NCBI RefSeq assembly: GCF_011297335.1
Contig: NZ_JAAOTJ010000002.1
Coordinates: 682,001 to 746,000, forward strand
Reading direction: 5' to 3'
Length of the DNA: 64,000 nucleotides
DNA from: Catellatospora methionotrophica
GTDB lineage: Bacteria > Actinomycetota > Actinomycetes > Mycobacteriales > Micromonosporaceae
Below the pieces are notes generated by a model. The model saw only the letters and a list, made by a program, of their open reading frames with translations, was not told the DNA's origin and ran no database searches. The position numbers and the translations under genes are program-made. Shown piece after piece: positions 38,058-45,628 of the stretch (its first letter is position 1; each line of letters begins with the position of its first letter).

Positions 38058-38681
38058 TCAGGGCTTATTCTCGACCGCGCCGCGTGGGGCGGATGGGTCA
38101 GCATGACCCGCGCCGCCGACCGCCGCCTGCGCAGCCCATTCGATCTTCGCGCGGTATGTCGCGCGGGCTGCGGTGTCGACCTCTTCCTCGAACTCGGCCC
38201 TCAGCCCGGTCCGGCCGTCGAGCTGCTCACGCAGGATGTCAGCGTGGCCGGTGTGCCGGGTGGTCTCCTGAAGTATATGGATCATGATGTTGAGCAGGTT
38301 GACGTCGGGTCGTGACCACCACGGCACGTGGCCGGGCGCGTCGAGGGGAAGCTCCGCGATCGTCGCGTCCGCGTGCTCGCAGGCACGCTGGTAGAAGTCG
38401 ATGATCTGTTCGCGTGTCTCCTCGGGGGCCGCCCACAGGTCGCTGCCGTCAGCGTCCTGCCACCGCCCCAGTGGCTCCGGGGACGGGCGACCGAAGACCT
38501 CACCGAAATACCAGGCTTCACAGGTAGCCACGTGCTTCACCAGGCCGAGGAGGTTGGTTCCCGTCGCCGTCAGGGGACGCCGGATGTCGTACTCGGACAG
38601 GCCGTCGAGTTTCCACACCAGCGTCTCACGGATCACCCTGAGCCGGCCGTGCAGGAAGTCCTTCGCGTAAAGGTCGATCAT
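38058..38681 (-). CDS. DinB/DUF664 family protein
   Basis: This is a 207-residue four-helix-bundle protein of the DinB superfamily (DUF664 type). These proteins bind a metal through three His residues; several are mycothiol- or bacillithiol-dependent transferases. Candidate metal ligands are His in [19 protein letters not shown] (near 50) and in LNIMIHILQETTRHTGHADI (near 134-145). The start is ATG. A truncated, diverged copy of the first 70 residues lies at 45171-45428, next to mraY. Confidence 0.88.
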   Translation of the reverse strand: MIDLYAKDFLHGRLRVIRETLVWKLDGLSEYDIRRPLTATGTNLLGLVKHVATCEAWYFGEVFGRPSPEPLGRWQDADGSDLWAAPEETREQIIDFYQRACEHADATIAELPLDAPGHVPWWSRPDVNLLNIMIHILQETTRHTGHADILREQLDGRTGLRAEFEEEVDTAARATYRAKIEWAAQAAVGGAGHADPSAPRGAVENKP

Positions 38682-38828
38682 GCCGACGAGCTTGCCACAC
38701 GGCCAACCGCAGCAGCTGGCCTCGCGTTCACTGATGGTGTCAGATGACCCTTGTGTGAAGGGGTGGCTGGTGGCTGACAGTTCCCGACGGGTTGTCGCCG
38801 AGCGGGTGCTGCTGACCGGCAGCGGCGA

Positions 38829-39347
38829 TCAGTCCAGCCAGCAGATGACGGCGTCGCCGTCCTTGGCCGCGCTGGCGAAGAACTGCTTGACGCCGGGCAG
38901 GTGATGGGCTGCCCACGGCAGCTCGTCAGGACGGTCCCAGACGTCGGGGTAGATCTCGGCCTGTACGAGCTCCGCCTGGTCCACGCCCCTGATCAGGTCG
39001 TCTCCGGAGATGGCGGCGAGTTCAGCCGCGGCCACAGCGACCTGCTCAGGTGTCAGATAGCGGGGCGGTCCGTAGCCCCAGTCGACCTCCCAGGCGAGGT
39101 AACCGTGCTCGTTCTCGACCTCGCCGACCGACTCGTCTATGAACTGTTCGGCGCCGGACACGATCGGAATGCCCAGGCCGCACCGGTCCAGCAGGTACGC
39201 CAGGGAGTGCCATGCCTTGCCGGTGCTGTGGGTCCGATCAGCGTCGTCGGACGCTTCGCGGGCGCAGGCATAAGCCCAGTCGAGGTCGTCTTTGGCGTGC
39301 TCCAGTTCGGCGGGCGTCACCCGTAGCCAGTTGCCGTTGATGCTCAC
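38829..39347 (-). CDS. DUF1877 (YfbM-like) family protein
   Basis: This is a 172-residue cytoplasmic protein with the YfbM-like pattern: RVTPAELEHAKDD near the start, KAWHSLAYLLDR in the middle, GYGPPRYLTPEQVAVAAAEL, and FASAAKDGDAVICWLD at the end. The molecular function of the family is unknown. The start is GTG. It is a single-gene unit. Confidence 0.88.
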   Translation of the reverse strand: MSINGNWLRVTPAELEHAKDDLDWAYACAREASDDADRTHSTGKAWHSLAYLLDRCGLGIPIVSGAEQFIDESVGEVENEHGYLAWEVDWGYGPPRYLTPEQVAVAAAELAAISGDDLIRGVDQAELVQAEIYPDVWDRPDELPWAAHHLPGVKQFFASAAKDGDAVICWLD

Positions 39348-39458
39348 CGGCGCAGGGTAGACCTCGGCTGTGACAGGGGTCCTTCACGAACCGGTGGACA
39401 CCATCTCGACCTGGATGGGCGCGTCGGATTCGAACCAGATCCCATACCACGACTGTCC

Positions 39459-39747
39459 TTGCGGGCAAGGCAGCCGGACCCCTTCCATGCATATGCCGAC
39501 GGCGTCGCGGTGGGGCGGATACTGCATGGTCAGGTCACCACGCTGGTCCCGGTTCGGCGTCTTCGTCCAGGTCGCCGACGGAGTCGAGGGACTGGTCCAC
39601 CTGCGAGAGCTCACCCTGACACCCACGGAGGCCCTATCGGAGGTCTTCCAGGTCGGTGACGAGGTCACGGTCGTCGTCACCGCAATCGACGGAGAGCGAC
39701 GCAGGCTGACCCTCTCCCCACGACAAGGCCCATCCCACCTTCGGTGA
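39459..39747 (+). pseudogene. Frameshifted S1 RNA-binding domain
   Basis: Two frames together spell one S1 (OB-fold) domain. The first frame gives DPFHAYADGVAVGRILHGQV then TTLVP; the second continues FGVFVQVADGVEGLVHLREL and ends LTLSPRQG. The switch occurs at about 39556, where one extra base lies within GTCCCGGTTCGG. Actinomycete S1 proteins have this exact order (VTxLVPFGVFV). No complete upstream part is visible, so this looks like the decayed end of a small S1-domain protein, or a sequencing error in a short gene. Confidence 0.6.
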
Positions 39748-39848
39748 CTCCTCTGTCGAACCTGCGGCAGCTACCTGCGCGAGCCATCGGGAGCGCCTGC
39801 TCGGCGCTGCCCCTGGCCGACCCTGGCAGCGGACCTCAGACCTACGAG

Positions 39849-39854
39849 TACCCT
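39849..39854 (+). promoter_or_regulatory. -10 box TACCCT giving a leaderless mRNA
   Basis: TACCCT ends seven bases before the A of the GNAT gene's ATG, the spacing expected when transcription starts on the start codon. No ribosome binding site is present. The -35 is not clear. Confidence 0.4.
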
Positions 39855-39861
39855 CGTGCGG

Positions 39862-40500
39862 ATGATCTCGAACGAGGTAGTAGACGTACTCCGCAGCTGG
39901 GCGAGGGGTTTGGCCGCCGTCAGGCGTAATTCCGTGCCCGTCGAGACCGCCTGGGGTCTGCGGATCGAGGAGGTCCGGCCGAAGACCCGATCCCGCTGCC
40001 TGGTGTTTCGTGATGACCTTGACGCAGTGCGCAGCGCGGCGATGGAGGCGACCCCTCCACACGGTGTGATCATCGTCGTCACCGCCGGGGACGCGGTAGC
40101 GGCCCTGCTAGGGACGACGTGGCACAGCACGCCGCCGGAGCCGCTCATGACGACAACACTGCGGAAGGTAGCGCCGAGCCTGCCCATCGGGTACGACGCC
40201 ACCACCACGATCGACGCGGGTGTCGTCAATGTGCGTATACGGTCCGAAGCGGGGGAGGTCGTTGCGGCGGGGTATACCGCCGTGGTGGGTGGTGTCGCCG
40301 TCGTAGATCGTGTGGCCACCGATCCCGGACATCAACGCCGCGGCTTGGGCACAGCGGTGATGAACGCACTCACCGCCGCGGCCATGGAGCAGGGTGCGGT
40401 GACCGCCGTGCTCCACGGGACAGAAGAAGGCCGCGCGCTGTACGAACGTCTCGGCTGGCAAATGCGTTCGAAGATCACGAGCTTTAGCCACCAGGCGTGA
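39862..40500 (+). CDS. GNAT-family N-acetyltransferase
   Basis: This is a 212-residue acetyltransferase. The C-terminal half holds the GNAT core: VAVVDRVATDPGHQRRGLGT is the acetyl-CoA binding signature (motif A, Q/R-x-x-G-x-G/A), and LYERLGWQ is the usual final strand. The N-terminal half (about 1-100) is less conserved and may select the substrate, which is unknown. ATG 39862 fits a leaderless promoter; GTG 39856 is the alternative. Confidence 0.85.
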   Translation: MISNEVVDVLRSWARGLAAVRRNSVPVETAWGLRIEEVRPKTRSRCLVFRDDLDAVRSAAMEATPPHGVIIVVTAGDAVAALLGTTWHSTPPEPLMTTTLRKVAPSLPIGYDATTTIDAGVVNVRIRSEAGEVVAAGYTAVVGGVAVVDRVATDPGHQRRGLGTAVMNALTAAAMEQGAVTAVLHGTEEGRALYERLGWQMRSKITSFSHQA

Positions 40501-40702
40501 TCTGCCGCCCGCATCACCCGGCGCTCTGCTCAGTCTGCCGCAGCACGGTTCCTGGCCCGAGCAGGTCCACCGGCTTCCGGCTGACAGTGGAGGACCGGCA
40601 ACAGCCCGCGGCCGCTGGGTGAGCGGTCACCGACAGTAGCCGGCACAGGCTTCACCCATGCGCGTACGTGCGCCGGAGGTCGCATGATTGGCCACGTCAC
40701 CG

Positions 40703-41521
40703 TCAGAGCAGGCGGACCGGGGACCGGTGGTCGTCGGCGGGCAGATCACCGTCGAGGACGATGGCCGTGACCTCCATCCGGTCCAGCTCGGCCCGTCCGG
40801 ACAGGATCGTGGCGAAAGCGTTGTCGGCGGCGTCGCGGCCGGTGCTGACCCTGATCAGCGACGACCGCGGTGCCAACCGGGTCGCGTCCCAGACCTGCCA
40901 CTGGCCGCCGGTAGCCGTTTCGACCACGGCGTGGAAATCCATCGGACTCAGCCCGGGGGCGTACACGGCCACCACCCGGGCCGGCACCTCGACCGCCCGG
41001 CACAGCGTCGCCACGAGATGGGCGTAGTCGCGGCACACCCCGCGGCCGTCGAGCAGGGTGTCTGCGGCGTCGGTGGTCGGCCCGCTGGCCGCCGGGGTGT
41101 ACTGCAGATGCTCGAAGACGTACTCGCAGATCGCCTGGACCCTCCGCACTGGATCGGTGTAGCCGGCGAACTCTCGCTGGGCGAAGCCGGTCATCCGGTC
41201 AGCCGGGCAGTACCGGCTCGGCAGTAGCGCGGTGAGAAGGTCCCACTCGGTCGGACGTTGCGGCTCACCGGGCTGGTCGGCGACCACCGCCCGGTAGGAG
41301 ATCGACAGCTCACCAGGCTCGGCTGAGAACAGGTGCCGCCGATTGCCGTCGGGGCCGAGGATCACCCGCACGCCGACTGCCTGGTCGTGGCCGACGACCG
41401 ACAGCTCGTCGTCGACCGTCCGTCCGAGACGCAGCCCGACCCCGATCCCGAGCGCGAACTCGGCAGGCTCCTGCACCGTGAACGTCAACGCGCAGGCGAC
41501 CTCGGACCGCTGAACCGCCAT
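40703..41521 (-). CDS. Transglutaminase-like domain protein
   Basis: This is a 272-residue protein with an N-terminal beta-rich part (residues 1-140) and a transglutaminase/protease-like domain. The triad is visible: Cys in GRGVCRDYAHLV, His in PMDFHAVVE, Asp in QVWDATR. The ATG has AGGCGGA upstream; the frame is open 58 codons further but with a shadow-like composition. Bacterial members act as proteases or amidases; no signal peptide is seen, so it is probably cytoplasmic. Context does not reveal a substrate. Confidence 0.87.
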   Translation of the reverse strand: MAVQRSEVACALTFTVQEPAEFALGIGVGLRLGRTVDDELSVVGHDQAVGVRVILGPDGNRRHLFSAEPGELSISYRAVVADQPGEPQRPTEWDLLTALLPSRYCPADRMTGFAQREFAGYTDPVRRVQAICEYVFEHLQYTPAASGPTTDAADTLLDGRGVCRDYAHLVATLCRAVEVPARVVAVYAPGLSPMDFHAVVETATGGQWQVWDATRLAPRSSLIRVSTGRDAADNAFATILSGRAELDRMEVTAIVLDGDLPADDHRSPVRLL

Positions 41522-41781
41522 CGTGGTCCGCCTTTCCCGTAGAGGCTGTCGAGGGAGGCACCGCCGACGCGCCGATCGCCGGCGAGCCTGCCGCTGGGCG
41601 CCCCGACGTAGCTTCCCGAGGTCGGGGCTACATCGGTGCAGTCTCGCCCGACCGCCACAGTGACATACCCGCTGGGTGTGCGGCGACCCTGGCACAGGTC
41701 CAGGACTAGTGCGCTCGCCGGGGCCGCGGTGGCGGGAGCTTGGTCAGAGGAAGGCGCCGACCTCGGTATACAAACAAATGC

Positions 41782-41809
41782 TTGCGCAAATAAGTCTTTG
41801 CGTTAAAGT
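41782..41809 (+). promoter_or_regulatory. Promoter and operator of the ArsR operon
   Basis: TTGCGC (41782-41787) and TAAAGT (41804-41809) are separated by 16 bases and end six bases before the ATG, so the mRNA is probably leaderless. The -35 lies in the perfect palindrome TTGCGCAA, within an AT-rich patch, a good place for autorepression by the ArsR protein. Confidence 0.6.
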
Positions 41810-41815
41810 GGCGCC

Positions 41816-42154
41816 ATGGCCGCCTCACTCGCGGGTCCCGATCTCGACGCCGCATTCGCCGCTCTCGGCGACCCGGTTCGTCGTGCCCTGGTGACCCGAC
41901 TCGCCCACAGCGACGCCACCGTGGGCGAACTCGCGAAACCGTTCGACCTGACCCCGCAGGCGATCTCGCACCACGTCGGTGTGCTGCGCCGGTGCGGCCT
42001 GGTCGAGCAGCGTCGCGAAGGCACCCGCCGCCCGTGTCGGCTGAAAGCCGATCACCTGTCGCTGCTGGGCACGTGGATCGACGAGCAACGCCGGGCGTGG
42101 AACGACCGCATCGACGCCCTTGAGCGGCACCTCGCTGACGGAGAAGCACATTGA
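41816..42154 (+). CDS. ArsR-family transcriptional regulator
   Basis: This is a 112-residue winged helix-turn-helix repressor: AALGDPVRRALVTRLAHSDATVGEL leads into FDLTPQAISHHVGVLRRCGLV (split pieces of residues about 15-65). The family's metal-binding Cys motif (ELCVCD) is absent, so it is not a metal sensor. Such regulators are regularly paired with an SRPBCC/AHSA1 protein, as here. The stop overlaps the next start (TTGA), showing translational coupling. It probably represses its own operon. Confidence 0.92.
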   Translation: MAASLAGPDLDAAFAALGDPVRRALVTRLAHSDATVGELAKPFDLTPQAISHHVGVLRRCGLVEQRREGTRRPCRLKADHLSLLGTWIDEQRRAWNDRIDALERHLADGEAH

Positions 42155-42612
42155 GCCGAGCAGAGCTGCGCGGTGACACGCTGACCGCACATCGCCACCT
42201 GTCGGCGCAACCCCGCCGGGTCTGGGCCGCGTTCACGTCGCCGGCGAGCATCGCGGCGTTCTGGGGCGGTTCGCACGCCACCGTCGCCGTCGAATCGGTG
42301 ACCGTCGACCTGCGGCCCGGCGGAGAGTTCTCCCTCGACACGCGAGCCCCCGACGGCGCGACCCGGCGGCTGCGATTCGTCTACGTGAGCATCACCGCCC
42401 CGCATGAGCTCGTCTTCGACGAACCCGTCACCGGGCTGCGTACGACGGTGACGATCCAGCCGGCCGCAGGCGGCACGAACCTCACGATCCACCAACGACG
42501 ACTTCCCGCCGAGCTGCGGACGGCGCAGGCCGCCGACGGGCTCGCCTCGATCATCGACGCCCTCGACGGCCACCTGCGAGAGCAGACAGACCAGGACGGA
42601 CCTACGCCATGA
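42151..42612 (+). CDS. SRPBCC (AHSA1-like) domain protein
   Basis: This is a 153-residue START/AHSA1-like protein with a hydrophobic ligand cavity. Signature: HRHLSAQPRRVWAAFTSP near the N-terminus, LRPGGEFSLDTR in the middle, and a C-terminal helix (GLASIIDALDGHLRE). TTG is the likely start because it overlaps the ArsR stop by four bases. It is the second gene of an ArsR-SRPBCC-SnoaL operon; its ligand is unknown. Confidence 0.88.
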   Translation: MSRAELRGDTLTAHRHLSAQPRRVWAAFTSPASIAAFWGGSHATVAVESVTVDLRPGGEFSLDTRAPDGATRRLRFVYVSITAPHELVFDEPVTGLRTTVTIQPAAGGTNLTIHQRRLPAELRTAQAADGLASIIDALDGHLREQTDQDGPTP

Positions 42613-42962
42613 CGAACACCCAGCGCCACCTCGTCGAGGAGTACTTCGCCGGATTCCGGACGAGCGACCACCGGCGCATCCTCGCTACCCTTACCGACGA
42701 CGTCGAGTGGGTCATCCACGGCCACCGCACCACCCGTGGCAAGGCCGAGTTCGACGGCGAGATCGAGAATCCGGCCTTCACCGGCAAACCCGAACTCGAC
42801 ATCCACCGTGTGTACGAGGACGGCCCGGTCGTGATCGCCACCGGCGAGGGCCGCGGCGCCACTGTCGACCACGGACCGTTCCGCTTCGCCTTCAACGACC
42901 TGTTCACCTTCCGCGACGGGCTCATCGCCCGGGTCGACTCATATGTCGTCCCGCTGCCCTGA
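42609..42962 (+). CDS. SnoaL-like (NTF2 fold) protein
   Basis: This is a 117-residue cone-shaped NTF2-like protein: HLVEEYFAGFRTSDHRRILA, LTDDVEWVIHGHRTTRGKAEF, FNDLFTFRDGLIARVDSYV. Its start overlaps the previous stop (ATGA), so it is part of the ArsR operon. Relatives are polyketide cyclases, isomerases or ligand-binding proteins. It may act on the same compound as the SRPBCC protein. Confidence 0.9.
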   Translation: MTNTQRHLVEEYFAGFRTSDHRRILATLTDDVEWVIHGHRTTRGKAEFDGEIENPAFTGKPELDIHRVYEDGPVVIATGEGRGATVDHGPFRFAFNDLFTFRDGLIARVDSYVVPLP

Positions 42963-43105
42963 CGCGGCCTCCGCCGTCGGCGTGGGCCGCACCGCCGTTC
43001 CGGCCAGCACGAATTCACTGCGGTCACCGCGTCGGTATGGAGCGTGGGTATGGGCGGGCAGGTTAATCGATCGCCGCCTGATCAGGCGTGTGATTGACTC
43101 GCCGG

Positions 43106-44014
43106 ATGATCGATTCCGACAGGTTGTCCGGCCTGATCGCCGACCATTGGGGCCTCGTCGACGTACGCGTCGAGGTACACAACGGTGGTATGAACTCCTC
43201 GACCTGGTGGATCGACCACGACGGCCGTCGCGACGTCGCCAAGCACGTCCCCGGCTGGAACCGCGACCAGTTCGTCGGCGGGCTCACGGTGGCCTCGCAC
43301 GTCCAGCGTGCTGGTATCCCGGCAGGTGCGCCGATCCTCACGGCTTCCGGGCGGCTGGCGGTCGAGACCGCTGATGGGCCGGTGGCGCTCCTGCAGTACG
43401 TGCCGGGCGCCGGGCCGCCCGATGACGAGAGCGGTCTGCGTGTCATCGGTGAGACTCTCGGGCGTGTGCACGTGGCAGTCCGGGACATCCGCGTGGCCGG
43501 CGCAGAGCAGTTTCATTGGGTCGATCCGAACGCCGCGCACCTCGATCATGCCCCTGCATGGGTGAAGCCCGGTGTCGTGAAGGCCCTGACGATGCTCGAC
43601 GCGCTCGACCCGAAGTCGCTCACCTGCGGCATGTTGCACACCGACCCGGCACCCGGGGCGTTCCTCGTCGATCCCGCGACCGGCGATGTCGGATTGATCG
43701 ACTGGTCGGTGGCCATGCATGGTCCGCTGCTCTACGACCTCGCCTCGGCGGTCATGTACGCCGGAGGGAAGGTAGCGGCCCAGTCGCTGCTCGCGGGATA
43801 CGTACGGACCGGTGCCCTCGGCGAGGACGAGATCGAGCGAGGACTGGATGTGTTCCACCGGTTCAGGTGGGCAGTTCAGGCCGACTACTTCGCGAAGCGC
43901 ATCGCGACTCGCGACATGACCGGCATCGAGGATGCGCGAGAGAATGAGATGGGCATGCTCGCAGCGCGGGAGTTCCTGGTCGAGCCAATCCCTCGCCGAT
44001 CACCGTCCTACTAG
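43106..44014 (+). CDS. APH-family phosphotransferase-like protein with altered catalytic motif
   Basis: This 302-residue protein has the kinase-like fold of aminoglycoside/choline phosphotransferases: DVAKHVPGWN, VALLQYVPGAGPP as the hinge, and VGLIDWSVAMHGPLLYDLAS as the metal-binding DFG-like segment. The catalytic loop reads HTDPAPGAF. The usual HGDxxxxN has Asn at the seventh position after His, but here it is Ala, so one Mg2+ ligand is missing and activity may be reduced or changed. The start is uncertain: ATG 43106 or TTG 43094. It converges on mraY; there is no resistance context. Confidence 0.78.
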   Translation: MIDSDRLSGLIADHWGLVDVRVEVHNGGMNSSTWWIDHDGRRDVAKHVPGWNRDQFVGGLTVASHVQRAGIPAGAPILTASGRLAVETADGPVALLQYVPGAGPPDDESGLRVIGETLGRVHVAVRDIRVAGAEQFHWVDPNAAHLDHAPAWVKPGVVKALTMLDALDPKSLTCGMLHTDPAPGAFLVDPATGDVGLIDWSVAMHGPLLYDLASAVMYAGGKVAAQSLLAGYVRTGALGEDEIERGLDVFHRFRWAVQADYFAKRIATRDMTGIEDARENEMGMLAAREFLVEPIPRRSPSY

Positions 44015-44070
44015 GCGGTGTCTAGAAGTCGTGTAGCCACTCGTTGGGTGGACTGTCCGGCGCGCTCGCT

Positions 44071-45174
44071 TCATCCCGCGGCCGCCAGGAAATCCGAGTA
44101 GAACAGGCCCAGGCCGGCCGCCACGCAGACGCCGGCCACGGTCCAGAACCGGACCACGATATTGACCTCGCTCCAGCCGGCCAGGTCGAAATGGTGGTGC
44201 AGCGGCACCATCCGGAAGACACGTCTACCGGTGGTACGGAACGAGACGATCTGGATCACCCAGGTGGTCGCGATGATGACGAAGAGCCCGCCGATCATGA
44301 TCGACAGCAGCGTGGTCCGGGTCGCCACCGCCAGACCGCCGATCAGGGCACCGAGACCGAGCGAGCCCACGTCACCCATGTAGATCCGCGCCGGGGACGT
44401 GTTCCACCACAGGAAGCCCACGCAGGCACCGGCGGCCGCCGCCGCGATCATGGCGATCTCCAGAGGATCCCGGACCTGGTAGCAGTAGTCGTTCACGCGG
44501 ACGTACGCGTCGTCGGCGCACCAGTGCCGGTACTGCCAGAAGCCGATCAGCGCGTATGCGCCGAACACCAGGGCCGACGCCCCGGTAGCCAGGCCGTCGA
44601 GGCCGTCGGTGAGGTTCACGCCGTTCGACATCGCCGTGATCACGAAGACGAACACGATCACCGAGCCGACCTTGCCGACGTTCAGCCAACTGATGTCGCG
44701 GATGAGCGAGATGTGCTCGCTGGCCACAGTCTGGCCGTTGGTGCTGGCCACATAGAGCGCGGCGATGCCGAACCCGCCGCCGACGATCGCCTGGCCGAGC
44801 AGCTTGCCTTTGGCGGACAGGCCGTCGGAGCTGCGCCGGCGCACCTTGAGGATGTCGTCGAGGAAGCCGACCCCGCCGCAGCAGACGAACAGCCCGAGCA
44901 GGACCAGGGCCGTCATGGTCGGCCCCTCCTGCGCGATCTGCCGTTCGGGCAGGGTCATCAGGGCGATGTGCCCGGCCACGTAGGCCAAGACGGTCGCCAC
45001 GATGAAGGCGACGCCGCCCATCGTCGGCGTGGCCTTCTTGCCCTGGTTGCTGGCGAGCCCGAGGGATCGGATCGGCTGGCCGGCCTTGAGCGCGGTGAAG
45101 ACGCGGACCGCGACCGGGGTGCCCAACAGGGAGATGATGAAAGCGACCGCGACCGCGACGATGACTGCCCTCAC
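44071..45174 (-). CDS. mraY: Phospho-N-acetylmuramoyl-pentapeptide transferase, MraY
   Basis: This 367-residue polytopic membrane enzyme transfers phospho-MurNAc-pentapeptide to undecaprenyl phosphate, forming lipid I. All hallmarks are present: [12 protein letters not shown], the DD motif [13 protein letters not shown] (near 105), [13 protein letters not shown] (near 188), [11 protein letters not shown], and the HHH motif [12 protein letters not shown] (near 325). The start is GTG, overlapping the stop of a DinB fragment as GTGA. In actinomycetes mraY normally lies between murF and murD in the dcw cluster. Here it is flanked by unrelated genes, so it is probably an extra or displaced copy. 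Extra copies can give tolerance to MraY inhibitors. Confidence 0.95.
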   Translation of the reverse strand: MRAVIVAVAVAFIISLLGTPVAVRVFTALKAGQPIRSLGLASNQGKKATPTMGGVAFIVATVLAYVAGHIALMTLPERQIAQEGPTMTALVLLGLFVCCGGVGFLDDILKVRRRSSDGLSAKGKLLGQAIVGGGFGIAALYVASTNGQTVASEHISLIRDISWLNVGKVGSVIVFVFVITAMSNGVNLTDGLDGLATGASALVFGAYALIGFWQYRHWCADDAYVRVNDYCYQVRDPLEIAMIAAAAAGACVGFLWWNTSPARIYMGDVGSLGLGALIGGLAVATRTTLLSIMIGGLFVIIATTWVIQIVSFRTTGRRVFRMVPLHHHFDLAGWSEVNIVVRFWTVAGVCVAAGLGLFYSDFLAAAG

Positions 45175-45428
45175 CGGCGGGCCGCCACGAGATCCGGATT
45201 TCTCACCGCGTCCCCATCGCGGCCGAAAACCTCACCGAAGTACCAGGCCTCCACGGTAGCCAGATGCTTGACCGGGCCGGAGGTTGGTGCCGTCGCCGTC
45301 AGAGGACACCGCACGTCGTGCCCGGACCGGCCGTCGAGCTTCCGCACCAGCGCTTGACGTGTCGATCTGAGCTGGTGGTGCAGGTGGTCCTTCACGAGAT
45401 CATCGATCACGGGACGTGAGCTTGCCAT
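45171..45428 (-). pseudogene. Truncated DinB-family gene copy
   Basis: The 85-codon frame matches the first 70 residues of the DinB protein encoded at 38058-38681: shared phrases include KLDG, PLTAT and [11 protein letters not shown]. The helix with the second and third metal ligands is absent. Small compensating deletions occur around TATAPTSGPVKH compared with TATGTNLLGLVKH. After FGR the sequence diverges and stops exactly at the mraY start (GTGA). This looks like a decayed duplicate cut by the arrival of the mraY segment. ATG at 45428 is the first start. Confidence 0.75.
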
Positions 45429-45616
45429 CCGGCAGCAAGCAGGGCAACCCGCGCACTTTGCGACACCGCCCAGCCGCACCGGCGGCGGCCGTCGTCGCGG
45501 TCGACTCCACGCTGAAGGCGGACCACAACGGTCGTATCGCCACGAGCCGCACGGCGCGACCGCCGTCGACGCGTGTGTTCGATCACGGGCCGGGCGGCCG
45601 TCTGGCGGCGTATACC

Positions 45617-45622
45617 TATGAT
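45617..45622 (+). promoter_or_regulatory. -10 box TATGAT giving a leaderless mRNA
   Basis: TATGAT, close to consensus, ends six bases before the ATG of the BTAD regulator gene. No ribosome binding site is present, so transcription probably starts on the ATG. The -35 is weak. Confidence 0.5.
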
Positions 45623-45628
45623 CGTCTG

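Noticed and set aside
39418-39434. tRNA T-arm-like sequence GGATTCGAACC
   Set aside because: Flanking bases do not form the T-stem, and no acceptor, anticodon or D arm could be built on either strand.
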